Positions 7,981 through 16,361 of a stretch of 64,000 nt of DNA are shown here, piece by piece. Position 1 is the stretch's first letter; every line of letters starts with the position of its first letter. The position numbers and the translations under genes were made by a program. The DNA lies in the NCBI RefSeq assembly GCF_001005295.1, contig NZ_LBMK01000011.1, forward strand, positions 76,911 to 140,910. Direction: 5' to 3'. Source of the stretch: Streptomyces yangpuensis. Its GTDB lineage: Bacteria > Actinomycetota > Actinomycetes > Streptomycetales > Streptomycetaceae. The notes under the pieces are model-generated. The model did not search any database and had not been told where the DNA came from. It saw only the letters and a list, made by a program, of their open reading frames with translations.

Positions 7981-9088
7981 GGTGGCAGGCCACCCCTTCG
8001 GTGAGCGCGGGCAGCCGGGTGCGGCAGAGCGGGTCGGCGGCGGCGCAGCGGGCGGCGAAGGCGCAGCCCGGCGGGAGCGCGCCGAGCTCCGGCGGGGCCC
8101 CGGGAACGGGGGTGAAGGCGCGTTCGGGGAGAGCGTCGAGGAGGCCCCGGGCGTAGGGGTGGCGGGGTCCGGGGCTGCCGAAGAAGGCTCCGGCCGGGGC
8201 GATTTCGACGATCCGCCCCGCGTACATGACGGCGACGGTGTCGGCGATCCGCTCGGCCGCGGCAAGGTCGTGCGTGATCATCAGCAGCGCCCGGCCGTCG
8301 GCCCGGGTATGAGCGCGGAGTTCGTCGACGGTGCGCTCGACGAGGTCGCGGTCGAGGCCGGTGGTGGGTTCGTCGGCCAGAAGCAGCGGGGCGTCGCCCA
8401 CGAGGGCGAGGGCGGTGGCCGCGCGCTGGGCGAGGCCACCGGAGAGCTCGTGGGGGTGCCGGTCGAGGTGGGACGCGGGGAAGGCGGCACGCCCGGCCGC
8501 CGCCCGGGCGGCCGCGCGCAGGGCGGCGAGCCGGTGCCGGCGTCCGCGGCGGGCAGGCCGGTCGGACGCGCCGGAGGACGTGCCCCGTCCCCCGGCGGCC
8601 GGTCCGGTGCCCGCCTCCGGAGCCTCCGGGGCCTCCGTGGCGTGGCCGGCGTATCCGGGGCCGGCCAGTTCGCGCACGGTCTCCTCCAGCTGGGCGCGGA
8701 CGGTGCGGACCGGGGTGAGGTGCGCGGCCGGACTCTGCGGAACCAGGCCGACGCGTCGGCCGCGTACGGTCCGGGCGAGGGTGCGCTCGTCGGCGGCCAG
8801 CAGGTCGAGGCCGTCGGCGAGCCGGGCCGATCCGGCGGTCTCGGCGTTGCCGGGGAGCAGGCCGAGGAGGGCGGAGGCCAGGACGGACTTCCCGCAGCCG
8901 CTCTCCCCGACGAGGGCGAGGCTCTCGCCGGGGGCGAGGGTGAAGGTGGCGCCGGTGACGGCCTCCACGTACCGGCCCGCGGGCATGCGGAAGCGGACGG
9001 AGAGGTCCTCGACGTGCAGGACGGGCCCGGTCCCGCCGGGGCGGGGGGCGTCGGCTCCGGCGCCGGTGGCGGGGGGCGAGGGGGTCAC
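7973..9088 (-). CDS. nikD: ABC importer ATPase, NikD/DppD type
   Basis: A 371-residue ATPase beginning at the GTG at 9088 (VTPSPPATG). It has Walker A VGESGCGKSVLASALLG, Q-loop LVPQSP, signature ELSGGLAQRAATALAL, Walker B LLLADEPTTGLD and H-loop LMITHD. A C-terminal oligopeptide-type extension carries the Cys cluster (GCAFAARCAAADPLC) seen in Opp/Dpp/Nik ATPases. An Ala/Gly-rich insert lies between the Q-loop and the signature. It overlaps nikC by 4 bases (GTGA). Together with nikE it forms the ATPase heterodimer of the importer. Confidence 0.88.
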   Translation of the reverse strand: MTPSPPATGAGADAPRPGGTGPVLHVEDLSVRFRMPAGRYVEAVTGATFTLAPGESLALVGESGCGKSVLASALLGLLPGNAETAGSARLADGLDLLAADERTLARTVRGRRVGLVPQSPAAHLTPVRTVRAQLEETVRELAGPGYAGHATEAPEAPEAGTGPAAGGRGTSSGASDRPARRGRRHRLAALRAAARAAAGRAAFPASHLDRHPHELSGGLAQRAATALALVGDAPLLLADEPTTGLDRDLVERTVDELRAHTRADGRALLMITHDLAAAERIADTVAVMYAGRIVEIAPAGAFFGSPGPRHPYARGLLDALPERAFTPVPGAPPELGALPPGCAFAARCAAADPLCRTRLPALTEGVACHHA

Positions 9089-9951
9089 AGGGTCAGCTCC
9101 GAGCGGCGGCGCGGGTTGAGGCGGTCGCGCCAGGCGCCCGCGAGACCGGCGATGGCCAGGGTCGGGAGGATCAGGAGGAGGCCGGGGAAGAAGGTGGGCC
9201 ACCAGTCGCCGGCGAGCAGCGAACCGCGCGCGGTCTGCACGAGGTTGCCCAGGCTCGCCTGGTGGGCCGGCAGTCCGAGGCCGAGGAAGGAGAGGGCGGA
9301 CTCGTGCCACATCGCGTGCGGGATCATCAGCACGGCGGCGAGGCCCGCCTGCGGGAGGACGCCGGGCACCAGGTGCCGCACGGCGACCCGCCACCGCGAG
9401 GCACCGCCGGAGACGGCGGCGTCCACATAGGCCCGGCCGCGCAGGGACATGACCTCCGCGCGGACGATCCGGGCCGTCGAGAGCCAGTGGGTGACCGCGA
9501 CGGAGGCCACGACGGGCCAGACGCCCGGCCGGAACACCGCCACGACGAAGATGCCCAGGAGCAGGTGCGGCACGGAGGAGAGGGTGTCCACGGCGCGCAT
9601 CGCCACCCGGTCGGTCCAGCCGCCGAGCGCGCCGGCCGCCGCGCCCACCGCGGTGCCGATCACGGTGGCGACGAGTGCGGCCACCAGTCCGACGAAGAGG
9701 GAGACGCGCAGTCCGTAGACGCAGCGCAGCAGCAGGTCGCGTCCGACGTCGTCGGTGCCGAAGGGGTGCTCCCACGAAGGGGGTTGCAGCTTGGCCGCCA
9801 GGTCGACCGCCTGCTGGTCCAGCTGCGCCAGCGGGGGCACGAGCAGGACGGCCGGCACGATCACGGCCATGACGGCTACGCAGGCGCGGACCCTCACCGT
9901 GCGGGTGGAGCGCCGGGTACGGCCCTGCGGGCGCCAGACCTGCTCAGCCAT
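9085..9951 (-). CDS. nikC: ABC importer permease, NikC/DppC type
   Basis: A 288-residue permease. The DppC-family motif HPFGTDDVGRDLLLRCVYGLRVSLFVG sits after the first helix, followed by several transmembrane segments and a BPD_transp_1 EAA loop around RAEVMSLRGRAYVDAAVSGGASRWRVAVRHLVP. The ATG at 9951 overlaps the nikB stop by 8 bases (ATGGCTGA). It forms the membrane channel with NikB. The family transports peptides or nickel; substrate is inferred from the operator. Confidence 0.9.
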   Translation of the reverse strand: MAEQVWRPQGRTRRSTRTVRVRACVAVMAVIVPAVLLVPPLAQLDQQAVDLAAKLQPPSWEHPFGTDDVGRDLLLRCVYGLRVSLFVGLVAALVATVIGTAVGAAAGALGGWTDRVAMRAVDTLSSVPHLLLGIFVVAVFRPGVWPVVASVAVTHWLSTARIVRAEVMSLRGRAYVDAAVSGGASRWRVAVRHLVPGVLPQAGLAAVLMIPHAMWHESALSFLGLGLPAHQASLGNLVQTARGSLLAGDWWPTFFPGLLLILPTLAIAGLAGAWRDRLNPRRRSELTL

Positions 9952-10945
9952 CGAAGCCCACCCTCGGGTCGGCCAGCCCGTACAGCAGGTCGGAGACGAG
10001 GTTCCCGGCGAGTACGGCGGCGGTGGCCAGCACCGTCAGGGCGGCCAGGAGCGGGAAGTCGACGGAGGTGGCCGCCTGTACGGTCGCCGCAGCGACGCCG
10101 GGCCAGCTGAAGACCGTCTCCACCAGGAGGGCGCCGGTGATCAGTTCGGGTACCCGGGAGCCGATCAGCGTCAGCATCGGCAGCATGCCGGAGCGCAGGG
10201 CGTGCCCGAGCAGGACCCTGCGCTCGGCCAGACCGCGTGCGCGGGCCCCGCGTACGGGGTCCTCCGTCAGTGCGTCGGCCACGCCCTGGCGGACGTAGAG
10301 GAAGAACCAGGGCAGTTGGGAGACGCCCAGGACCAGTGCGGGGAGCACCACGTGGGAGGCGACCTGCCCGGGGGTGACGGTGTCGCTGCCCGCGTCGGTG
10401 AGGCCGCCCGAGGGCAGCGCGCCGAGCCGGACCGAGAAGAACCAGATGGCGAGCAGGGCCAGCCAGAAGGCCGGGGCCGCCTCCAGGGTGTAGGCGAGTG
10501 CGGACCCGGCGCGGTCCAGCGGGCCGCCCGCCCGGCGTGCGGCGAGCACCCCGAGCGCGGTGCCCACGAGAACGGCCAGGGTGAAGGCGCAGGCCGCGAG
10601 CAGCGCCGACCAGCCCACCCGCTCCGCGATGACGTCGGCGACGGGCTGGCGCATGACGGCGGAGGTCCCGAGGTCGCCGGTGAGCGCCGAGGTCAGCCAG
10701 TCCCACCAGCGGACGGCCAGGGGCCGGTCGACGCCGAGGTTGATCCGCAGCTGGTCGAGTTCGGCCTGCGAGGCGGTGAGTCCGGCGGTGCCGGCGTAGG
10801 CCTTGACGGGGTCGAAGGGGGACAGTGCGGCGAGGGCGAAGACGCCGAAGGTGACGGCGAGCAGGACGGGGGCGGCGGACAGGGTCCGCCGCGCCGTCAT
10901 GCGCGCCATCGGCCTCCAGGGGAGGCGGGCGGAGCGGGTGGTCAC
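9944..10945 (-). CDS. nikB: ABC importer permease, NikB/DppB type
   Basis: A 333-residue permease starting at GTG 10945. It has an N-terminal helix (ALSAAPVLLAVTFGVFALAAL form), the DppB periplasmic region with NLGVDRPLAVRWWDWLTSALTGDLGTS, further helices and the EAA loop VRGARARGLAERRVLLGHALRSG. It begins 10 bases after the nikA stop, so the operon is tightly packed. The SD is weak, consistent with coupled translation. Confidence 0.9.
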   Translation of the reverse strand: MTTRSARLPWRPMARMTARRTLSAAPVLLAVTFGVFALAALSPFDPVKAYAGTAGLTASQAELDQLRINLGVDRPLAVRWWDWLTSALTGDLGTSAVMRQPVADVIAERVGWSALLAACAFTLAVLVGTALGVLAARRAGGPLDRAGSALAYTLEAAPAFWLALLAIWFFSVRLGALPSGGLTDAGSDTVTPGQVASHVVLPALVLGVSQLPWFFLYVRQGVADALTEDPVRGARARGLAERRVLLGHALRSGMLPMLTLIGSRVPELITGALLVETVFSWPGVAAATVQAATSVDFPLLAALTVLATAAVLAGNLVSDLLYGLADPRVGFDG

Positions 10946-10955
10946 TGGGTGCGGC

Positions 10956-12554
10956 TCACTTCTGCTTCGGCTCGGGCTTCCAGCTCTCGATGTTCCACCA
11001 GGGGCCGGCGCCGAGACCGTGGTCGTGCGGCTCCACCTGGGTGCCGAGCCCGTCCCACCGGTCGTTCACGACGTAGAGGTGGTCGATGTGGGTGAGGAAG
11101 ACATAGCCCGGGTTGTCGGCGAGCCGGCGCTGCACCGTGTCGTAGGCGGCCTTGCGGACGGCCGGGTCGGCGCTGCGGCGGCCTTCGGCGAGGGCCGCGT
11201 CCACGGCTGGATCGTCGTACCAGGCCATGTTGTTGAAGCCGTCGCCGCCCAGCGACGAGGTGAGCAGCAGGTACTGGTCGAAGTCCGGGTCGGCCGGTGA
11301 GCCGCCGCCCGCGAGGACGGCCTCGGTCTTCATCCGCGGTTCGATGACCTCCCAGGTCCCGGCCTCTGCCGTGACCTCGATACCGGCCTTCTTGGCATCG
11401 GAGGCGAAGGCGAGGGCGTGGTCCTGGCGGATCTTGTCGCCGGAGGTGTACCAGAGCGGGAAGGCGGCGCGGACCCCGTCCTTGACGCGGATCCCGTCCT
11501 CGCCCGCCTTCCAGCCTGCGTCGTCGAGGATCCTGCGGGCCCGGTCGAGGTCGTGGCGGCGCTCGGTGCCGGCCGTGAACCACGGGCTGTCGGTCGGCAC
11601 CGGGCCGAAGGCGGGCTTGCCCGCGCCTTCGAGCAGCTTGTCGACCATGGCCGTGCGGTCCACGGCGATGTCGAGTGCCTGCCGGACGGCGAGGTCGCCG
11701 GTGACCTTGTGGTGCGTGGGGAGGGTGACGTTGCGGTAGTCGAAGGTCCTGGCGGCGTAGGTGCGGCGCGACCGGTCCTCGGCGAAGCCCTTGGCCAGGT
11801 TCGGCGGCAGGATGGCGCCGTCCAGTTCGCCGGAGCGCAGCCGGGTGGCGCGGATGTCGTCGTCCTTGATCACCGCCATGGTGAACCTCTTGACGGCGGG
11901 TTCGCCGCCCCAGTAACGGGGGTTGGCCTTGAAGCTGAGCTTCTCGCCCTTGGACCAGCCGACGAGGACGTAGGGGCCGGTGCCGACGGGCCGGGTGGTG
12001 AAGTCGCCGCTGTTGACGTCCTGCGCGCCTGCGATGTGCTCGGGGGCGATGGGCAGCACGGTCCGCTCGGCGAAGGGCGCGTAGGGGTACTTCAGGGTGA
12101 AGACGACGGTGTCCTCGCTCTTCGCCTCGACGCCCGCGATCGCGTCCAGCTCGGTCTTGGAGGCGTTGTTCGTCCCCGCGGCGAGGATGGTCCGGTAGGT
12201 GAAGACGACGTCCTTGGCGGAGAAGGGGGCGCCGTCGCTGAAGGTGACGCCGCGGCGCAGCGTGAAGGTGTAGGTGCGTCCGTCCGCGGACACCTCGGGG
12301 AGGTGCTCGGCCAGGGCGGGCTTCAGCTTCATGTCCGCGTCGTGCGTGAGCAGACCGTCGAAGATCTTGGAGTTGCCGTCCTTGCCGTAGCCCAGCAGCG
12401 GGCTGAGGCTCTCCGGCTCGGTGGCGATGCCGACCACGACCGAGTCGGCGGCGGCCGCGCCGCCGGCTCCGGGGGCGGAGCAGGCTGCCACGCCCGTGAT
12501 GAGTGCGGCGGCCACCGTCGCCCTGGCCGCTCCCCGTACTGTCCGGGCCGTCAT
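10956..12554 (-). CDS. nikA: ABC importer substrate-binding lipoprotein, NikA/DppA type
   Basis: A 532-residue SBP_bac_5 lipoprotein. Its signal MTARTVRGAARATVAAALI ends in the lipobox GVAAC. The mature part opens VVVGIATEPESLSPL and carries GTGPYVLVGWSKGEKLSFKANPRYWGG, the family landmark. I prefer the ATG at 12554: AGGGA lies 10 bases upstream and the signal peptide is then ideal. The alternative ATG at 12581 sits only 4 bases from the Nur-type operator and has no SD. First gene of nikA-B-C-D-E. Nickel is inferred from the operator and from the Ni enzyme urease in the window; peptide binding is the fallback. Confidence 0.88.
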   Translation of the reverse strand: MTARTVRGAARATVAAALITGVAACSAPGAGGAAAADSVVVGIATEPESLSPLLGYGKDGNSKIFDGLLTHDADMKLKPALAEHLPEVSADGRTYTFTLRRGVTFSDGAPFSAKDVVFTYRTILAAGTNNASKTELDAIAGVEAKSEDTVVFTLKYPYAPFAERTVLPIAPEHIAGAQDVNSGDFTTRPVGTGPYVLVGWSKGEKLSFKANPRYWGGEPAVKRFTMAVIKDDDIRATRLRSGELDGAILPPNLAKGFAEDRSRRTYAARTFDYRNVTLPTHHKVTGDLAVRQALDIAVDRTAMVDKLLEGAGKPAFGPVPTDSPWFTAGTERRHDLDRARRILDDAGWKAGEDGIRVKDGVRAAFPLWYTSGDKIRQDHALAFASDAKKAGIEVTAEAGTWEVIEPRMKTEAVLAGGGSPADPDFDQYLLLTSSLGGDGFNNMAWYDDPAVDAALAEGRRSADPAVRKAAYDTVQRRLADNPGYVFLTHIDHLYVVNDRWDGLGTQVEPHDHGLGAGPWWNIESWKPEPKQK

Positions 12555-12584
12555 GCTCTGCACATCCCTGTTCGCGTTCATCCG

Positions 12585-12607
12585 TTATTGCAAAGAGCTG
12601 GCAATAA
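12585..12607. promoter_or_regulatory. Nur-box-like operator of the nik operon
   Basis: A perfect 7-bp inverted repeat, TTATTGC and GCAATAA, separated by 9 bases (AAAGAGCTG). Read as a Nur box it is TTGCAA-AGAGC-TGGCAA. The consensus I recall for Streptomyces Nur (nickel-responsive Fur family) is tTGCaa-N5-ttGCAA, so spacing and outer bases fit and one inner base differs. It lies directly upstream of nikA, where a repressor would block transcription when nickel is ample. Confidence 0.75.
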
Positions 12608-12695
12608 TGCCAGAGGCGATCAGAAGTCGACGAATCGGGTCACATCACCGGTCATCGACGCGCAGGTCTTGTCGCCCTCCGGCCTTCCGTGCCAT

Positions 12696-12718
12696 ATATG
12701 TCTAGACCTTTACGGAAG
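12696..12718. promoter_or_regulatory. possible operator upstream of the FnIII lipoprotein gene
   Basis: The core GTCTAGACC at 12700-12708 is the centre of the DasR-type dre element, but outer bases match poorly (about 11 of 16). It is bracketed by CTTCCGT (12684-12690) and ACGGAAG (12712-12718), a 7-bp inverted repeat 21 bases apart. One or both may be a regulator site for the gene starting at 12735. Confidence 0.35.
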
Positions 12719-12734
12719 CCGAGGAAGGCACCCC

Positions 12735-13709
12735 GTGCGACGCAGCGCCCCCACGCTCGCCCTCTTCCTGACCCTCACCGGCATCGCGGGCCTGACCGGC
12801 CTCACGGGCCTCACCGCGTGCACCGCCCCCGACACCGAGCCGCCGTCCGCCCCCACCGGACTGACCGCCCAGGCCGGCAGCGCCACCTCCGTGCACGTCA
12901 TGTGGAACGCGGCGGCCGACCGGGACGCAGTGACGCGCTATCAGATCTTCGAGGCCGGAAGGCTGGTGCGGGAACTCCCCGCCGAGAAGACCATGGCCGA
13001 CATCACCGGCCTCGCCCCGCAGACCGGCTATTCCTTCACGGTGCGGGCCCTGGACTCCGCCGGCAACCTCTCCGAGGCCGGACCGGCCGCGGCCGTGACC
13101 ACCCCGGCGGCCAAGGCCGAGGACCGGACGGCACCCACCGCCCCCGCCGCCACCGAGGCCGGCGCGACCGGCCCCCGCTCCGCCCGGATCTCGTGGGCCC
13201 CCTCGGCGGACGACACGGGCGTCACGGCGTACGACGTCTACCAGGGTGGCGTACGCATCCACACCGCCGGGCCCGGCGAGAGCGGGACCACGCTGACCGG
13301 TCTCCGGCCCGACACCGTCTACACCTTCACGGTCCGGGCCCGGGACGGCGCGGACAACTCCTCCCCCGACGGCCCGGCCGTGGACGTGAGCACGCCGCCC
13401 GCCTCCGGCGAAGGCCCGGGCACCGCGCCCGCCGACCTCACGGCGACCGCCTCGCCGGGCGCTGTCACGCTCACCTGGACCGCCCCGGACACCGGGCGCC
13501 CGACCGCCGAGTACGAGCTGCACGTCAACGGACGGCCCACCACGGTCATCCAGTTCGGTGCGGGCGCCGTACCCACCGGACGGGTGGAACACCGTCTCAC
13601 GGTGGCGGAGCCCGCCGGCACCGAATGGACCGTGAAACTGCGGGCCAGGCTCCCCGACGGCACCTGGGGGGCCTTCTCGGCGGAACGGCGGATCTCCCTC
13701 GCCGGGTGA
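12735..13709 (+). CDS. lipoprotein with three fibronectin type III domains
   Basis: A 324-residue protein. The GTG at 12735 follows GAGGAAGG. The signal peptide is hydrophobic with LTGLTGLTAC as lipobox. Three FnIII modules follow: ~35-125 (PPSAPTGLTAQAGSATSVHVMW ... YSFTVRALDSAGNLS), ~130-225 (TAPAATEAG ... YTFTVRARDGADNSS) and ~230-324 (APADLTATASPGAVTLTW). No catalytic domain is present, unlike the FnIII modules of secreted chitinases, so it is probably a surface adhesin or spacer. The next gene begins 62 bases on. Confidence 0.85.
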   Translation: MRRSAPTLALFLTLTGIAGLTGLTGLTACTAPDTEPPSAPTGLTAQAGSATSVHVMWNAAADRDAVTRYQIFEAGRLVRELPAEKTMADITGLAPQTGYSFTVRALDSAGNLSEAGPAAAVTTPAAKAEDRTAPTAPAATEAGATGPRSARISWAPSADDTGVTAYDVYQGGVRIHTAGPGESGTTLTGLRPDTVYTFTVRARDGADNSSPDGPAVDVSTPPASGEGPGTAPADLTATASPGAVTLTWTAPDTGRPTAEYELHVNGRPTTVIQFGAGAVPTGRVEHRLTVAEPAGTEWTVKLRARLPDGTWGAFSAERRISLAG

Positions 13710-13771
13710 CCCCGCGGCACCGATCCCGCTCCGACGGCACGGTGGGACAGGAGATCACGCACAATACTCCC

Positions 13772-15868
13772 GTGTTCGGTGAGTACTCGGTCAATGACAA
13801 TCAGCCAGATTCCACGGCCGGCGTGCCCGCCCCGGGTGCCGGGACACCCCTGGGAAACCTGCCGCCGGAACCGGCGAGTTTCATCGGCAGGCAGCCCGAA
13901 CTGGACCTGCTCCGGCAGCTGTTGCGCGAGCGACGACTGATCACGCTGACCGGGGTGGGAGGCGTCGGCAAATCCCGGCTCGCCCTGCGCGCGGTCGCCG
14001 AAACCGGCCAGGCCCGGCCGGACGGTGTCTGGTGGGTCGACCTGTCCCCACTGCGCGATCCCGCCCTGCTGACCGCGACGGTCGCGCACGCCGTCGGGCT
14101 CGGCGACCACACCCCGCGCCGGCTCGACGAGGAGCTGTGCGCGTGGATGGCCGACCGGGAGCTACTGCTCGTCCTGGACACCTGCGAGCACCTGGTCTCC
14201 GGCTGCCGCCACCTGGCGGGCGAACTGCTCCAGTCCGCACCCGGGTTGACCATCCTGATCACCTCCCGGGAGCCCCTGCGCTGCGCGACCGAGGAGGTCG
14301 TCGAGGTCCGCCCGCTGCCCTGCGAGGGTCCCGACAGCGACGCCCTGGCCCTCTTCCGGGCCCGTGCCCTCACCGCGACCCCGCGCGCCGCCGCCGTCTT
14401 CGCCGACCCGGAGCGGACCGCGGTCGCCGCCGAGGTGTGCCGACGCCTGGACGGGATCCCCCTCGCCCTGGAACTCGCGGGAGCCCGCCTGCGGTTGTGG
14501 ACCGTGGAGCAGATGGCCGAGCGGATCGGCGAGCGCTTCGAGATGCTCTCGGACGTCCGCGTCCCCCGGCCGCCCCGGCACCAGACGATGCGGACCACGA
14601 TCGGCTGGAGCCACGAACTGTGCGAGCCGCTGGAACGGCTGCTGTGGGCCCGGCTCTCGGTGTTCACCGGCGACTTCGACATCGCCGCGGCACGCGCCGT
14701 CTGCGCGGGCGGACCGCTGCCCGCCGCCCGGGTGGAACGCGTACTGGCCGGTCTGGCCGCCAAGTCCGTGGTCCTGCGCACTGAGGAGCGGGGCGCCGGC
14801 GCCCGCTACCGGCTGCTGGACACGATCCGCGAGTACGGGCACGACTGGCTGGCCGAGCTGGGCGAGACGCAACTGGTCACCGACCGGCACGCCCACTGGT
14901 ACGCGGCGCTCTCGCACGCCGCCGACCGGGGCTGGATGGGGCCGGGACAGGTGGACTGGTACCGCAGGATCACCGCCGAGCACGCACAGTTGCGCACCGC
15001 CCTGGAGCACCTGCTCACCGCCGACCCGGCGGCGGCACTGGAGATGGCCGGCGCCCTGTGGTTCTACTGGTTCGCGTGCGGGCACGTGCACGAGGGCCGG
15101 GCCTTCCTGGAACGGGCCCTGGCGGTCGCCCCGCGCACGGAGGTCGCGTACAACCAGGCCCTGTGGTCCCTCGGGCTCACGATGGTGCTCCAGGGCGACA
15201 TGGAAGAGGCCCGGCGCGTCGGCGAGCAGTGCGCGCGGGACGCCGCCCACCTCGCCGACCCCGAACGGGAACTGCGCGCCGCCTACCTGCACGCGGCGTC
15301 CGTCCTCATGCCGGGCGACCCGGTACGCGCCCTGGAGCTGGCCGGACCGCAGGCCCGGGCCGCGCACGGCGGACGGACCACCGGACCGGGCTGGCTCCTG
15401 TGCAAGCTGTCCACCAGCTACTCGCTGTGCGCCCTGGGGCGCTTCGGGGAGGCGACCGAGGAAGCGCGGTCGCTGCGCGAGGCCTGCGCGGAGCTGGGCG
15501 AACGCTGGATGCGGGGCTACGCGGACTACATCCTGGCGGTGGCCGCGCTGAGCCTGGGCGACCACGGGGAGGCCGCCCGCCACGTACGCGCGATGCTGTC
15601 CGGGAAGCGGCTCCTCGGCGACCGGCTGGGCATCGCACTGGGCCTGGACCTGCTGGCCGCGGCGGTGGCCGGGCTGGGCGACGGCGAACTGGCGGCGCGC
15701 CTGCTGGGCACCGGGCACGCGTGGTGGCGGACCGTCGGCCGGCCGCAGATGGGCTCACCCTCCCTGAGGGCCGTACGCGACCAGGGCGAACGGCAGGCCA
15801 GGGCGGCGATCGGGGACGCGGCCTTCGAGGCGGCGTTCCGGGGCGGGGCGGCGGCGCCCACGGGCTGA
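13772..15868 (+). CDS. NB-ARC/AfsR-like ATPase with TPR region
   Basis: A 698-residue protein from GTG 13772. PPEPASFIGRQPELDLLRQLL precedes a P-loop LTGVGGVGKSRLALR (~65-78), a Walker B LLLVLDTCEHLV and the sensor LILITSREPLR, with GIPLALELAG further on: the NB-ARC core of AfsR/SARP and MalT-like proteins. A winged helix and a long TPR-like helical half follow. There is no N-terminal SARP domain and no C-terminal LuxR HTH, so it cannot bind DNA as these relatives do. The start is uncertain: the AGGAG at ~13749 is 18 bases away. Confidence 0.82.
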   Translation: MFGEYSVNDNQPDSTAGVPAPGAGTPLGNLPPEPASFIGRQPELDLLRQLLRERRLITLTGVGGVGKSRLALRAVAETGQARPDGVWWVDLSPLRDPALLTATVAHAVGLGDHTPRRLDEELCAWMADRELLLVLDTCEHLVSGCRHLAGELLQSAPGLTILITSREPLRCATEEVVEVRPLPCEGPDSDALALFRARALTATPRAAAVFADPERTAVAAEVCRRLDGIPLALELAGARLRLWTVEQMAERIGERFEMLSDVRVPRPPRHQTMRTTIGWSHELCEPLERLLWARLSVFTGDFDIAAARAVCAGGPLPAARVERVLAGLAAKSVVLRTEERGAGARYRLLDTIREYGHDWLAELGETQLVTDRHAHWYAALSHAADRGWMGPGQVDWYRRITAEHAQLRTALEHLLTADPAAALEMAGALWFYWFACGHVHEGRAFLERALAVAPRTEVAYNQALWSLGLTMVLQGDMEEARRVGEQCARDAAHLADPERELRAAYLHAASVLMPGDPVRALELAGPQARAAHGGRTTGPGWLLCKLSTSYSLCALGRFGEATEEARSLREACAELGERWMRGYADYILAVAALSLGDHGEAARHVRAMLSGKRLLGDRLGIALGLDLLAAAVAGLGDGELAARLLGTGHAWWRTVGRPQMGSPSLRAVRDQGERQARAAIGDAAFEAAFRGGAAAPTG

Positions 15869-15908
15869 GTCCGGCCCGTGGACGGCGCGCTGCGTAACTT
15901 CGCCGGGG

Positions 15909-15926
15909 CTCCCGTCAGTACGGGAG
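15909..15926. terminator. hairpin at the end of the 30-residue ORF
   Basis: CTCCCGT and ACGGGAG form a 7-bp stem with a CAGT loop. On the minus strand it overlaps the stop codon of the small ORF. No T-run follows, as is common in Streptomyces terminators. It also sits 41 bases after the NB-ARC ATPase stop, so it may serve both directions. Confidence 0.45.
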
Positions 15927-16007
15927 GGGTCTGCCCGACGGTGTGCGCAGATCCAGGTCTCGGGGGGCGGGCTTGGGGACGGGCTTGCGGATCAGCTGCT
16001 GGCGCAT
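15915..16007 (-). CDS. 30-residue ORF behind DUF5999, unknown
   Basis: Too short for most gene callers. It starts with ATG at 16007, 4 bases after a perfect GAGGAGG SD that itself begins just after the TGA of the DUF5999 gene. The peptide begins MRQQLIRKPVPKP and ends LRTPSGRPLPY: basic and Pro-rich with no hydrophobic segment. The hairpin at its stop frames it as the last gene of a two-gene unit. I do not recognise the family. It could be a functional small protein, a peptide precursor or a translated leader. Confidence 0.5.
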   Translation of the reverse strand: MRQQLIRKPVPKPAPRDLDLRTPSGRPLPY

Positions 16008-16020
16008 GCTGCCTCCTCGC

Positions 16021-16206
16021 TCAGACCAGGGCCGGGCGGCGGGGTTCCACCGCACGGCTGTCGGGGAGCAGTTCACCGGTGTCGTCGAAGATCACGACTC
16101 CGTTGCAGAGCAGGCTCCATCCCTGTTCGTGATGGGAGGCCACACTGCGGGCGGCGTCGTGGTCGGCGCTGTCGGCGGCTGGGCAGGGGGGCTGGTGGGA
16201 GCACAT
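16021..16206 (-). CDS. DUF5999 family protein
   Basis: A 61-residue protein, MCSHQPPCPAADSADHDAA, then HEQGWSLLCNGVVIFDDTGELLPD and a Pro-rich end. I recognise this as DUF5999, a short Streptomyces family with a conserved N-terminal CSHxPPC motif and a third Cys (LLCNG), which could bind metal or form disulfides; no signal peptide. ATG 16206 has GAGGAGG 6 bases upstream. Function not known. Confidence 0.8.
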   Translation of the reverse strand: MCSHQPPCPAADSADHDAARSVASHHEQGWSLLCNGVVIFDDTGELLPDSRAVEPRRPALV

Positions 16207-16361
16207 GGCGCACCTCCTCGCGATGTGGGGCGGGAGGGCCGGTGGTCACCCGGTCGAATCCGCGATCCACGGTGGCGGCGAGTATTACTGATCGCCACCC
16301 CCGGACGGAACCCATATTCGCCGTCCAGTTCACGGTGTGTATGCCCGATTACCATGCGCTC

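Noticed and set aside
7321..12554. Annotating the ABC importer as oligopeptide uptake
   Set aside because: The Nur-type box makes nickel more likely, though peptide uptake is kept as fallback.
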